Counted from the first letter of the stretch, positions 1-11,746 are shown. The stretch: DNA of 64,000 nt from Chaetoderma sp. LZ-2023a (GCA_034401795.1 CM067369.1:182877445-182941444), one strand, 5' to 3'. Notes: generated by a model not told the origin, from the letters alone. Translations and numbers: made by a program.

Positions 1-48
1 AAATTAATTATTTATAAAATATTCAATAACTTACCCAATTTGTTACAG

Positions 49-142
49 GCCTTGAAATTTAGATTCTGGGAACTCAGATTACAGTCTCAAATCGATTCCA
101 ACACCCATACAACATGGGCGGAGCCGTGTTCAGAGACTCTAG
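49..142 (+). CDS. Candidate internal exon of an unrecognised spliced gene (partial)
   Basis: A 94-nt segment sits between a good acceptor (TTTGTTACAG, AG at 47-48) and a good donor (CTAG|GTAAGC, GT at 143-144). Only one of its three plus-strand frames is open, starting ALKFRFWELRLQSQID and running 31 codons plus one base. I do not recognise the protein. The minus strand of the same segment also has a donor-like GG|GTAAGTT near position 37, but its frames are closed except for a short one ending in TGA. The bases before position 38 resemble the end of a MITE-B copy, so part of the splice-like context may come from a transposon. The segment is at the window edge and neighbouring exons could not be seen. 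Confidence 0.28.
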
Positions 143-1290
143 GTAAGCTTGAACTAATTATTACATAGCTGGTACTTTAGAAATGACTACAGCTTGCTAG
201 TGTTGGGAATTGGTACTATTTTTGTGATCGATGATTGGTTTTACAGACCAACCGATGATCAATTAATGATCGATCATAACATTTTCTCATTTTTACCCAT
301 TCTTAAATTTTGACTGCAATAATTATTGCATGTTCATGGATATTTAACCATAATAATTTAAGAAATAATCTGTTGAATATTTTGAAACTTATTTGACTGG
401 AAGCTGTTGATGCCTTCGGGCATAAATTGTTATATGGGTGGTAGGTAGGTTATGTTCAAAGGTTCCCATATGAGTCAGCAACACTAAATATGAAAAAGCA
501 TATCAATGAAGTATTATCTTCCCCTACTGGCTCTAAGACGAGACAGATATAATCTACTATCATCCTTTGTAAACAACAGAATAGCTACAAAATTAACTCT
601 AAAGCTTCGCCTATTCAGTTAGAGTTTAATGTTGCATCAGCTTGAGAATGGCCATGGTTAGTCAGATTGTGGAAAAGGTCTAAGCAACAGTTTTCAGCAA
701 CATTGCTTGACTAATGAGCATCAGCTATCGCATGCTATAAAACAGAACTGAATAATAGAACAGAGCTTGCAAATCCATCAGTAAATGTCATAAATATGTA
801 TGATAGTTATATTCCACTTAACATACTCGGAAATGGGCTGAATCCCAAGGAAAACAAAATCTTATATTAAGCTGGAGAGAGAACGTTTCCAAGATATTAA
901 CACTGCCAGGACATTTTGGCAGGTTATGGAAACCACACCCATCCACCTGACCCATCTAATACACCAGCTTCTACTAATTGTTTGGTCTCGGTCTGTCTGG
1001 ATATATGCCCAAGACAATTATGATTGCCTATTGGCTAGTAATGGCTACTAACTCTGTAAGTGATATTATATGTTATATTTACTACAGCATATAGCTAAAT
1101 TTGAGCGATTTATTTAAATCCTCTCGTGCCAACAGCACTTAAAACCCATTAATGGTCAAGATATATGTCAAATAAAGTCAAATTTGTACTACGTGAATGG
1201 CCAATTGCAAACCATGAGATGACTATGTTTTTAGAATTTAACGCTGGAATGTAAGAAAATAGTTTTCCCATTGGTCTTCAAATTGATACG
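143..1290. other. Non-coding stretch, no gene seen
   Basis: No supported ORF or RNA gene. A half copy of MITE family B (GTTGAATATTTTGAAAC followed by TTTGACTGGAAGC) lies at about 370-405; the remainder is AT-rich unique sequence. Confidence 0.5.
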
Positions 1291-3846
1291 TCTCAAGACC
1301 ACCGACAGATGCTTTTTGGCCAGTTTGACCATAAAAAGGTTAATGATCCAGAAAATGTAATCATCATCTATTTACAGGCTAAGAAGACTGTTTTTAACAA
1401 GAGGCGCAAGGGACCTATCGCTCCCCTGCAACACAACAATAAGAAGAACCCTAAGGAGTTGAGCAGAACTGTAACAAGAAAACAGAGGCCATGTTTCTTT
1501 CTGTATCAACTTCTTTTGAATACAGACCCGTAGTCCCTAATCATATCTCCCAAATTTCAGCCTAATCCATTCAACGATTCTGGAGACGAAGTAATTTTCA
1601 TAAAAACAAGGTCATCCAAGATGACTGCTAAAGCATTAGGCAATCAAGTTCCATTGAACAAACTTGGTTCAGCTGTTTCCCTAGATAACCTGTCAAGAGT
1701 TTTGAATCAATCCCCCATGCGGATTCGGAAGAGGTTTTGAAAGGCATTTCAAAGATGGTCGCCAGGCAAATTATAGACCAGCTTCATTTGAACAAACGTG
1801 TATCTCTATGCCCAAGTATGCTTTCTGCCAAATATACTTGAAATTTCCTATTGGGAGTTTCCGGTTGGAAGTTTCGAAAATTGTCAAATTTGAAATCAGA
1901 ATACCCAAAAACACATATATAAAACCAATTTCGACTTAAGATTTGTCAAAATAAAAAAATTCAATATGGCCAGCAAACATGCCACATTTTGATCGGCCCA
2001 CGGCAGCCATATTTTTGTGATGGATCAACTTCCCTTGAACAAACGTTTATGGCCCTTAGTCCCTCATCAAATTTACCAAATTTCAGCCTGATCCTTTCAG
2101 CAGTTCAGGTCGTTTTTGGAACAAGAGGCGCAAGGGGCCTGTATCGCTCACCTGGACCATACGCATTTCAACTAGAATGGTAATTAACAATAAGCTGAAC
2201 TCTAATGAGTTGAGCAGACTTGTAACAAGAAAACTAAGGCCATGTTTATTTATGTATCAACTTCTCTTGAACAAAATTTAATGGCCCTTAGTCATCAATA
2301 TCATATCTCCCAAATTTCGGTCCAATCCGTTCAGTGGCTCTGGAGACGAATAATAGCCAAAAACATACATGCAACCAATTTCGACCTCAAAATCCATCAA
2401 ATAAAAAAATCCAATATGGCTGCCAAACACAATAGATTTTCATTGGCTCACAGCGGCCATGTTTTTTGACGGTTCAACTACCCGTGAACAGATTTTAATG
2501 GCCCTTAGTCCCTAATTATATCTAGCAAATTTCGGCCCGATCCCTTCAGCGGTTGTGGAGAAGTTGTTTTGGCTAAAACTAGGTCAACCAAGATGGCCGC
2601 CGAACCATTTGACCAATCAAGTTCCCTTGAACAAACTTGGTTCAGCTCTTGCCCTAGATCATATTTCATGATGTTTGCATCAATCCGGCAAACGGTTTCG
2701 GAGATTTTTAGACGTTTCATAAAATCGGGCAAATTCCAAGATGGCCACCAGCCAAATTGGCCGATCGGCTTCATTTGAACAAACCTATCTTCTCAGGATG
2801 CTTCCTGCCAAATATAATACAAATTGGCCAAGTGGTTTTTAAGAAGAAGTCGTTTAAAGGAAAAGTTGCCGGACGGATGGATGACAGATGGACGGACACA
2901 CGACGGACGGTCACCACGGCATAAGCTCGTGGGATTTCAGGCCAGGCGAGCTAAAAACTAGGTCATTCAAGATGGCCGCCGAACCATTTGCCCAATCAAG
3001 TTCTGTTGAACAAACTTGTTTCTGCTGTTGCCCTAGATCATATTTAAAGCGTTTTGGATCGATGTGCCAAGCGGTTTCAGAGAACATTAAAATATATATA
3101 GTCCTAAAAATTGGCCAAAATCCAAGCTGGCCGCTGGCCAAATTGGACGACCGGCTTCATTTGAAGAAACTTGAATCTCTATGCCGTAAGGATTGTTCCT
3201 GCCAAATATAATTAATTCAGCCCTGTGGTTCTCGAGAAGACATTTTAAATTTCCCATTGCTTTAATATAGGAGCTTTTGGCTGGAAAATAATCCCAAATG
3301 GCTGCCAAACCGTTTATCTGACAGATTCGAAAATGGCAAATTTGAGATTAAATACCCAAAAAACTATATGAAACCAATTTCGGCCTCAAAATCCTTCAAA
3401 TAAAAAAATCCAATATGGCCGACAAACATGTTACATTTTGATAGGCCAACGGCGGGCATGTTTTTTTACGGAACAACTTCCCTTGAACAAACTTTGATGG
3501 CCCTTATTCCCTAATCATATCTTCCAAAATTTGCCCTGATTCCTTCAGGGGTTCTGGAGAAGTCGTTTTCACTAAAACTAGGTCATCCAAGATGCACAAG
3601 CGGGTTCGGAGATTTTTAAAGACGTTTCTAAAGTGGGCCGAAATACAAGATAGCCGCCGATTTGGCCGATCGGTTCCATTTGAACAAACTTGGACCCCTA
3701 TATGCTAAGGGTGTTTCCTGCCAAATATAATTGAAACCGGCCCATCATTTAAAGGAAAAGTTGCCAGATGGACGACGGACATATAGACACACGACGGACA
3801 GTCGCCACGGCATAAGCGCACTTGGCCTTTCAAGCCAGCTGAACTA
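1290..3846. repeat. Family D repeat region, tandemly diverged copies with GACGGACGG tail
   Basis: Diverged copies of a block containing AAACTAGGTCATCCAAGATGG, GCCGCCGAACC and TCCCTTGAACAAACTTGG recur near 1,600, 2,590, 2,950 and 3,570. A 5' block ACAAGAGGCGCAAGGGGCCT followed by GCTCACCTGGACC is at 1,398 and 2,119. Two 3' blocks of GACGGAC repeats followed by GGCATAAGC are at about 2,870-2,955 and 3,765-3,845. The 5' GCTCACCTGG and the 3' GCCAGGCGAGC form subterminal inverted repeats. This looks like a non-autonomous dispersed element that acquired internal tandem repeats. Small ORFs here occur in register on both strands and are repeat shadows. Confidence 0.7.
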
Positions 3847-3910
3847 AAAATGTACCACTGGAATTACCGGCTCGGTTACCGAGCAAGTCATTCCAGTGGT
3901 ACATTTTCAA
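3846..3910. mobile_element. MITE-A core palindrome (partial copy)
   Basis: Only the central palindrome is kept: TACCACTGGAATTACCGGCTC against its inverted half ending GTCATTCCAGTGGTA, followed by the AAAATAGTCT arm. It abuts the 3' end of a family D element. Confidence 0.6.
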
Positions 3911-4035
3911 AAATAGTCTACTCTTGGCATGCAAATGGTCTTCTTCAAGTGTGCACTGCAGATGCCGTTCTGGTCAGCTTGACAGGAGGGATTAAAGACA
4001 GTTTATGGAAATCAAATTATTGCAGAATATTTAAC

Positions 4036-4060
4036 ATATATATATATATATATATATATT
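4036..4060. repeat. (TA)n microsatellite
   Basis: About 12 TA units. Confidence 0.8.
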
Positions 4061-4084
4061 ACTGTCATTACAAAACAACCACAT

Positions 4085-4520
4085 GCATGGCGTAGAAAGA
4101 TCCATTTCAAGCTTTGCTCCGCCCATTTCTAGCTAAGTCCCGCCCATTTTTACTTATGCCCCGCCTATTTGTTATGTCCCAGCTATTCTAGCTAAGCCCC
4201 GCAACCCTTCTTACACGTGTTGAAATAGATTGGAAAGATTAAATCTAAATTCACAGAATTTAAACTTCAAAGTAACTATACAAATAAGCTGTTGAATATT
4301 TTGAAATTAATTTGACTTGGAGATCTTGCTGCCTATGTCCGCAATAACAGCTCCAAATTGAATTAGTTTCAACAGAATAGTTATTAACTTCTAAACTCAT
4401 CAAAGACATACAATTCATACACTAGTGACAGTCATTTCGATTTTCACGATGGAGCTAATATACCTCATTCTGATTGTGACGTCAGCTAACTACTGACGTA
4501 ATTGATTATGACGTCAGATA
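4085..4520. repeat. Family C dispersed repeat, copy 1, with nested MITE-B
   Basis: Shares CCGCCCATTTCTAGCTAAG modules with 11,030-11,480. A MITE-B palindrome lies at about 4,285-4,385, followed by a tail with three CRE-like TGACGT sites (about 4,479, 4,494 and 4,510) and ACTTGAGTGACAGAT. The same order of modules recurs in copy 2. Confidence 0.6.
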
Positions 4521-4883
4521 CTTGAGTGACAGATATGATCCCTCCACTGGGATATGAATGCAGTGATGAAAGGATTTTAATCATCGAATCCATCATTATT
4601 CATTGCCCTGCAGCCTTCATCAAGCTCAAGAATCTAATCAGATATCAAAAGATTCCCAAATTCTCAATGATATCTCACCAAGATGATGAGTCAACGAAAA
4701 GTGCAAATGGAATCCCATCTGACATGCTGTAGAAATCTGATTTTCAAGATGGCACCCTGAGTGGATCAGGCAATATTCAACGACTTCAGATCATCATCGA
4801 TCTTGATAGGTTTCTCTTTCATATCTCACTCAGATGAGTATGAAATCTTATACTGACTCATTAAATCACAGGGTATTCACGCT

Positions 4884-5706
4884 TTAACCCTCAATTTTAT
4901 TCAAAGGAAATTTATATTTTCTCGCTATCTAGCCAGCCATTCTCAAATTCATTCAAGAAAACTTCCATTTTCTTATAGACCAAGAAGACTATTTTTGACA
5001 ATTTATCACTGGAATGAAAGAACGGCTCAGTTATCTAGCCAGTCATTCCTGTAGTGAATTTTCAAAAATAGTCTTCTCTTGCTCTGCAAATGGACATTTC
5101 TCAAGACCACTGCAGAAGCTATTTTTGGCTGACTCTAGCGTTAACCCTTTAACACTCTTCAGCCAAAAATGGCTTTTGTAGTGGTCTTGAGAAATGTCCA
5201 TTTGCAGAGGAAGACTATTTTTGAAAATTCACTACGGGAATGACTGGCTCGATAACCGACCCTGTCATTCCAGTGGTAAATTTTCAAAAATAGTCGTCTC
5301 TTGCTCTGCAAATGGACATTTTCTATGAGAAAATTGAAAATTTTAAAACAAATGCAATGGTTAAATGGTTAAATGGTAAAATTATCTTTCTGAACCCACT
5401 CTGTCAATGGGATGAATACAAAGCAGCACAGCAAGCATACCATCCTGACAGAGTTTGTGGTATAGTATAAAACCTAACCCTCAAATTTGTTCAAAATGTT
5501 TTCAATTTTCTCATAGAAAATGTCCATTTGCAGATGAAGAGAAGAGTATTTTTGAAAATTTACCACCGGAATGACTGGCTCGATAACCGAGCCAGTCATT
5601 CCAATGGTAAATTTTCAGAAATACTCTTCTCTTGATTTGCAAATGGGCATTTCTCCAGACCACTGCAGAAGCCGTTTTTGGCTGATATGAGTGTTAAAGG
5701 GTCAAA
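4884..5706. mobile_element. Three adjacent MITE-A copies (4,884-5,144; 5,141-5,364; 5,474-5,706)
   Basis: Each copy carries the central palindrome CACTGGAATGACTGGCTCG or variants of it, flanked by arms GAAGACTATTTTTGAAAAT and the reverse complement, with TTAACCCT-type outer ends. The first two share one TTAA, so they abut head to tail. The TTAA target site and CCC termini resemble piggyBac-type non-autonomous elements (inference). Confidence 0.75.
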
Positions 5707-6147
5707 CAGGCAACTCTGCCCTATATAACCTATGTAAAGGTCACCTGTCTATAAAGACCGCATTTATCTGGTGCTCAGAATGACCTTTATTATAAGTTTG
5801 ATTTAGTTCATAATATATCTGCATGTATTAATTTCTAGGTTGTATACACGTAATAGTTAGAAACAATTTTTTTTTTTTACAAACTAAGTTAATTTTTCCA
5901 TATAGAAAGAAAATGCTGAAATCTTAAGGCATTATTTTCAAAATTCTTTCCAATTAGCAATTTTTTGCAACCTATTCCGTATCACTTGGAATTCAGAATT
6001 ATCTGTAACTCATTGTTTTTGTAGTTTTGTTAACCCTTTAAGCAAGCTGCAGAATGTATACCAACTTCTTAAATGTGAAGCAAATTGAGATACGATACCA
6101 GATATATTATGCCCTGAAATATTAAATTGGTCTGACTTAATGAATAC
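5707..6147. other. Non-coding, no feature seen
   Basis: AT-rich unique sequence between MITE-A copies and the candidate exon; no ORF or RNA gene is supported. Confidence 0.5.
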
Positions 6148-6220
6148 CTGACATAGAGTGACAAGTCAATGTAGCGTCGCTGCAAATCCTTCACAAACTT
6201 GGATTCTTTTTTACCAAGTC
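6148..6220 (-). CDS. Candidate internal exon, Lys/Arg-rich peptide
   Basis: On the minus strand a 73-nt segment ends at a donor, CTATGTCAG|GTATTC, and starts after CGCGCTCAAG. Two frames are closed. The single open one encodes LGKKESKFVKDLQRRYIDL followed by SLYV, a charged amphipathic stretch that looks like real protein rather than noise. The exon would enter and leave in phase 2. I do not recognise the family. It lies in a MITE-rich region with other minus-strand candidate exons at 12.3-12.5 kb, which could belong to the same gene; that link is inference only. The weak point is the short polypyrimidine tract before the acceptor. Confidence 0.42.
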
Positions 6221-6652
6221 CTTGAGCGCGAGCATAAATGATGTTTCACAATCCACAATCATATATGTATGTTACAAAATAAATTCTAATGGTTGAATTC
6301 CACCAAATGGTTTCAGACGAAATAGTACAACAGATTATTTAGACAGATGGTCAAACGGATAGAGATGATTGCGATATTCTTGATGCTTTTCAAAACTTGT
6401 GGGAATAATGAAACAGGGGTATATCATTGCATAATATACCACAGCTGTGTTGAATACAGCCCGGAGGAAAGCTGTAGATGATCTTGAATCGAACAACAAA
6501 GCACACAATTATATGTACTCTATGACCAATTTCACATGGTAATGTCTATATACCGGTATATAGCTAGTGTTTATTTGGAAAATAATTTAACTGTATTAAG
6601 CACCAGCAACAAATTCTAGTAAAACAATCTGCAAAATATTCAGGTGGTTATT

Positions 6653-6895
6653 TTAACCCTTTACTGGTCAAATTTGGTCAAGAAAATAAAAAGATTTCCT
6701 TATTGAATGTCCAGCTGCAGGTAAACGGAAAAATATTTTTTGAAAATTTCCCACTGGAATGACTGGCTCGATTATCGAGCCAGCCATTCCAGTGGTAAAT
6801 TTTTTTTTTAAATGTTCTCTTTACCTGCAGATAGACATTCCTCAAAACTACTGCAGAATCTGGTTTTGGCCAGCTTGACAATTAAAGATTCAAGA
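6653..6895. mobile_element. MITE-A copy
   Basis: TTAACCCTTTA start, central palindrome at about 6,750-6,800, and a distal arm ending GACAATTAAAG. Confidence 0.75.
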
Positions 6896-7192
6896 AGTTT
6901 TAAAGTCTGTTTAATTGTCTGTATATAGCAACATATGTTTCACAGGCTTAATTCATAATAGTAAATAGACGAATAGGGTTCACACACTTGATGTCAAAGG
7001 GTCAGATGAACGTATAAAGTCAGTGGAAAAATTTGCTGTACATTCTCGAAGTAATGTTGCTGAAAGGTGTTGCTGTCATCAACATTGTTTTCAAAATGAA
7101 CATTTCAGAATTATCATACAATAAACCGAATGTAATTCAGGAATCAGACTTATCAGTCCTCTTGTAGTTAATGTGGGCGATATAAAGCCACT

Positions 7193-7415
7193 TTAACCCT
7201 TGAATTTGTTCAAGAAAATTTCAATTTTCTCATAGAAAATATCCATTTGCAGACCAAGAGAAGACAATTTTTGAAAGTTTATCATTGAAATGACTGGCTC
7301 AGTTATCGAGCCTGTCATTTCAGTGATAAATTTTCAAAAATAGTCTTCTCTTGGTCTGCAAATGGACAGTTTATATGAGAAAATTGAAATTTTCCTGAAC
7401 AAATTCAAGGGTTAA
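7193..7415. mobile_element. MITE-A, full-length near-perfect palindrome
   Basis: The best-preserved copy. TTAA occurs on both sides (7,193-7,196 and 7,412-7,415), with termini CCCTTGAATTTGTTCA and the inverted CAAATTCAAGGG. The arms stay complementary through AATTTTCTCATA, CCATTTGCAGACCAAGAGAAG and the central TGACTGGCTC. Transcribed RNA would fold into one hairpin of roughly 100 bp. Confidence 0.85.
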
Positions 7416-8470
7416 AGGGTTAAGCTTACCTGTATGTAAAACTATCTGTCAAAATGAAATGTCATCAAATTTATAAAACACAAATGTTCAATCAATCACC
7501 TGGGCTCATCACATTTTACACACAGCTATCCGTCATAATATAATTACTGTAACTGCAGGTAAATGACACAGCTCAATTACTATATCATAAAGTATACTGT
7601 AAACACAAACCTAGAAAATGCAATTTAAATGCCTGAATGATTTCCATGATAACGCAGGTTACTGGGCTGGTACTCGACCAATACCGGGCCAATATGACCC
7701 AGTGTTGGTCCAGTACTTGCACTAGTAAAGTGCGTTACTGGGCTTATTATTACCTGCTTCTAGATAGCAAGCTTTCACAATTGTATCATATTCAATTTAA
7801 CTGTGTGATCTCTTGAGTTATAACATGTGGGTGTAGTGATTTCATGGTGGTGTGATAGGGGTTTTGTGGAGATATGTTGACTGGTTTCCTCAGGGGAAAT
7901 CGTGTATACATGTAGGTTACTGATAACTAGTAATAACCCTCTCAGTCACGAAGAAATGTATTAAAACCCTTTCTCTCCTACATTATACGTATGTGAAATT
8001 CGTGAGTACACCATCCATAAGATTATATGGAATATTTTGAAAGTAATACAACTGAATGATATGGTGCTTGTTAATTAGCTTTACAGTTAAGTTAGTTTTA
8101 AAAATATTTAATATTCATGTCCTCTGAATGTTAGGGCGAAAATAAAATGATGTGATTTGTGTGTTGAAATGCCTAGTACTATAGTTAAGTTCAACACAAT
8201 GACATATAAATATGATATTTTTACCATTTGATACTGCATTCCTAATAAAACTTTATATCAATTTAAGTCAAATATGAAACCACCTGAATATTTTGAAAAC
8301 TGTTTAACTGAAAGCAGTAATGTCTTTCAGTCAACTTCTTTTCAAAATATCCAACATGTGGGTAACAGTTGCATGAAGGAGATATCATCTCGGATGTCTA
8401 TCTAAATCAAAGGGTTAACTTAAGAATATATTATAGTCCTCACCATATCCACCACTGAATGTGAAAAAAG
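7416..8470. other. Non-coding; partial MITE-B at 8,280-8,365
   Basis: The only recognisable structure is a diverged MITE-B palindrome (CTGAATATTTTGAAAAC, inverted TTTTCAAAATATCC). No gene is supported. Confidence 0.5.
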
Positions 8471-8479
8471 ACATAATTT

Positions 8480-8668
8480 GCTTATTGAAGGACCATTTAC
8501 AAGCGAAGAGAATATTTTTGAAAATTTACCACTGGAATCACTGGCTCGGTTATCGAGCCAGTCATTCCAGTGGCAAATTTTCAAAAGTATTCTCTTGGCC
8601 TGTAAATGGTCATTCCTCAAGAATATTTCAGAGGCCAATTTTGGCCGGCTTGACCACTAAATAGTTAA
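8480..8668. mobile_element. MITE-A copy
   Basis: Central palindrome TACCACTGGAATCACTGGCTC with its inverted half, arms based on CATTTACAAGCGAAGAG, and a 3' TTAA at 8,665. Confidence 0.7.
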
Positions 8669-8864
8669 TGGGATCACCACTCTAGTTCATTTACATCCAG
8701 GATACATCTCACAAAGTTATTCCCAGATTCAAACAAAACCCGTAGTTGGTGCATGGGATGTTTGAATATGCCTGGAACAAGTGTTATACTTTAATTATGC
8801 ATAACTTTATAATCAGTGTTTCTCATGGCATCTAAATTTTGGATGTGCCAGGGACCCAACAGCC

Positions 8865-8925
8865 TGAAATCTGGGGGTCCCAAGCTAAAATCTGGGGGTC
8901 CCAAATCAAAATCCGGGGTTCTCAC
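8865..8925. repeat. Short tandem repeat, ATCTGGGGGTCCCAA units
   Basis: About three imperfect units of roughly 22 bp (AAATCTGGGGGTCCCAAGCT). Confidence 0.6.
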
Positions 8926-9239
8926 GTAGTTTCTATCATCCATGCTATAATTATATGGTACTATAGACTCACAGCTACGAATGGTTTGTGCTTTTTTTCT
9001 GAAAAAACCCTATTAAATTAATTAGTATTTAACAATCAAACAAGATTTTCAGCGGGTCCCATGGGACCCACTGCGACAACCTTTGGGCATATACCCGCAA
9101 AAGGACCCTTATGAAACTATCTATATATATGATTCAGATGATCCAGAGGTATATAAGTAAATAAATAAATCTCCCCTGAACCATTCACCAAAGGAGAGGC
9201 ATGGACCCTCTTAACATTAATACTACAATCAAGAAAAAT

Positions 9240-9479
9240 TTAACCCTTTAACACTCATACCAGCCAGAAATTACCTCTGCAGTAGTCTTGAGACATATTC
9301 ATTTGCGCACAAAGCGAAGACTATTTTTGAAAATTTACTACTGGAATGACTGGTTCGATAACCGAACCAGTCATTCCAGTGGTAGATTTCCAGAAATAGT
9401 CTTCTCTTAGTCTGCAAATGGACATTTCCTAAGAGAAAATTAAATTTTTCTTAAACAAATTTGAGTGTTAAAGGATTAA
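9240..9479. mobile_element. MITE-A copy
   Basis: TTAACCCTTTAACACTC start; central palindrome with GACTGGTTCGATAACCGAAC; end GAGTGTTAAAGGATTAA. Confidence 0.75.
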
Positions 9480-9665
9480 AACTATATACTGGATTCATCT
9501 ATTTCAAACTAGGGAACAGCTAGGCCCAGCATATTTGATGACGAACACCGTATATACAACCTCCACCGCCGCCCCCCCCACCCGTCTGACTTCTGATGGC
9601 ATAAACTAACCTCTACAGATTCCAGTTATAGACAGCCTTTTAGTGCACAATAGAACTTGAATACT

Positions 9666-10117
9666 TTAACCCTTTAATACTCATCTCAACCAAAAACACT
9701 TGTGCAGTGGTCTTGAGAAATTCCCATTTGCAGACCAAGTGAAGATATATTTTTTTTATTTACTACTGTAATGATTGGCTCGATAACCAAGCCAGTCATT
9801 CCAGTGATAAATTTTCAAAAATAGTCGTATCACGGTCTGCAAATGGATATGTTCTATGACAAAATTGAGTTTTCTTGAACAAATCTGAAGTTTAAAGGGT
9901 TAATGGTCTAATTTGGTCAAGAGAATTTCACTTTTCTCATAGCAAATGTCCATTTGTAGATTATTTAAATAAAGTTTACCACTGGACTGACCATCAAGCC
10001 AGTCATTTCAGTGGTAAATTTTCAAAACGTGTCTTCTGTCTTCTTAGTTGGCAAATGAACATTCCTCAAGGTCACTGCAAAGGCCTGTTTTTCCCGGCTT
10101 GACCACAAAAAGCTTAA
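9666..10117. mobile_element. Two abutting MITE-A copies (9,666-9,903; 9,900-10,117)
   Basis: Two central palindromes share one TTAA at 9,900-9,903. Both keep the CATTTGCAGACC / CATTTGTAGATT arms. Confidence 0.7.
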
Positions 10118-10504
10118 GCATATGATATTTTCGATACATATATTCACTTAGATCAAACAATTACATATTTACATGCACGTATACATATATTGGTACATGT
10201 ATGTTAAATAGGAACTAGTGCTTAAATATTTAAACCTGTCACACTATTTATTCAGTATAATCCGGCTGCTATTGGTATTATACATTTTCACAGTGTTGTT
10301 TTCCCATAATGACAAACATCAAAATAAATCATTATGGTGTGCGAGTGTGGAGAGGTAGGGGATGAGAAAGGAAACAAATTCTCTGAGTAAATGCAATATG
10401 GCAATCAACAGAGCTTAATATATATAATATATATATTTAAATCAAGCCGTCTGCCTACTGATTTTTTGCAGACTACATTTTCCATGCGTTTTAACCCTGG
10501 ATAT

Positions 10505-10596
10505 GCTGAATATTTTGTAAACAATTTGACTGAAAGTTGTTGGTGGCTAAGCCACCATCAACTTTCAGTCAAATTCATTTTCAAAATATTCCACAG
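10505..10596. mobile_element. MITE-B palindrome
   Basis: Near-perfect inverted repeat: TGAATATTTTGTAAACAATT, TGACTGAAAGTTG, TGGTGGCT, then the inverted copy ending CAAAATATTCCA. Upstream TTTTGCAGACTACAT is shared with 26,040, inside DIRS element A. Confidence 0.75.
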
Positions 10597-10599
10597 GTT

Positions 10600-11029
10600 T
10601 AGAGTTATTGCCCATTGAAATTATTGTCTGGTGGGGATCTAGCATTTATGACCATTCAGATAAAGCGGACTTCATTTTAAAATTACTTGAATGGGTGACC
10701 AAACAGTACATACTAAATGATATCTCATCAGAACCATCAAAATATATTGATGACAGCGTTAGCGTGTAGCAATGCCATATCAAAGGAAAGTAGCTGACAC
10801 CGCATATTGAATTCAAGATTATCTAGATACATGCAAGAATACAGTTATTATCAGATTGTCAATGATCTATAAGAATAAAGGACAAAAATTATGTAATATG
10901 GTCATCATGAACCCGACTTTTAATCAGGACTTCGACCCAAAAATTTATTCAGTTAATTAGTAAAGGATGGGGGGGGGGGGGTCTCATTGGCTAACTTCAT
11001 CAACATGGAAAGGCAGCAGAACCATTAAT
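10600..11029. other. Non-coding, no gene seen
   Basis: Contains a G homopolymer at about 10,969-10,980; otherwise featureless. Confidence 0.5.
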
Positions 11030-11480
11030 AGAGGCATCCATTTCCAGCTATGTACCACCCATTTCTAGCTAAGCTCCGCCCACGTTTTATATGCGCTGGA
11101 ATCGATTTGAAACTTTGAAACCGGAATTCCAAGAATCTAAATTATAAACAGGCAAGCTGGTGAATATTATATACAGGTAAGCTGGTGAATATTATATACA
11201 AGTAAGCCGGTGAATATTTTTATATTAATTTGACTGGGGGCAGGGTGGGGAGGGCTTATTGGCAGCAAACACATCCAGTCAAATTAGTCTCAAAATATTC
11301 AACAATCAACATAATGCATTAAATTGTAAATTCATCATATTCATACAATTTTGTGACAGACTTTGATGGAGCTGCGTCTTTATGATTGTGACATCAGCTA
11401 GCATGTGATGTATTTGATTATGAACGTCAGGGACTTGAGTGACAGATCAGATCCCCTATAATTGATTAATCCAACCTGTC
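11030..11480. repeat. Family C dispersed repeat, copy 2
   Basis: Same module order as 4,085-4,520: CCATTTCTAGCTAAGC, a MITE-B palindrome (about 11,185-11,305), then degenerate CRE-like sites and ACTTGAGTGACAGATC. Confidence 0.6.
11151..11220. repeat. 27-bp tandem repeat, GTAAGCTGGTGAATATTATA units
   Basis: Three units made of the end of MITE-B, suggesting local slippage or nested end duplication. Confidence 0.7.
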
Positions 11481-11624
11481 ACACAAATATATATGTCATA
11501 ATTGATTACATCACATGTAGGTTGATGTCAAAATTAATTACGTAATGAATGACGTAGATAAGTCTGTCAGGAACTTTTAAAAATCTCTCAGTTGAACGAA
11601 TTGTATGTGTTTACTATTTAATAA

Positions 11625-11730
11625 ACATTCTGTTGAATATTTTGAACATAATTTGACATAATTTGCTGAAGGCAGCAACATCACTGACCCGGTCAATTTA
11701 GTTTCAAAATATTCAACAGCTTACCTGACA
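11625..11730. mobile_element. MITE-B copy
   Basis: CTGTTGAATATTTTGAACATAATTTGAC on the left and the inverted AGTTTCAAAATATTCAACAG on the right, ending CTTACCTG. Confidence 0.75.
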
Positions 11731-11736
11731 TTCGTA

Positions 11737-11746
11737 TCTCGCGAGA
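11737..11746. promoter_or_regulatory. TCTCGCGAGA palindromic promoter-type element
   Basis: An exact TCTCGCGAGA, an element common in TATA-less animal promoters and bound by Kaiso-type factors. It abuts MITE-B. No start site can be tied to it, so function is unproven. Confidence 0.25.

Noticed and set aside
2505-3308. Overlapping ORFs with MAAEPFDQSSSLEQTW-type peptides on both strands
   Set aside because: They recur in register in every family D copy and on both strands; shadows of a non-coding repeat.
7432-7450. Splice donor GTAAGC at the MITE-A edge as an exon end
   Set aside because: Only a 16-nt exon would result, and the sequence lies at a transposon boundary.
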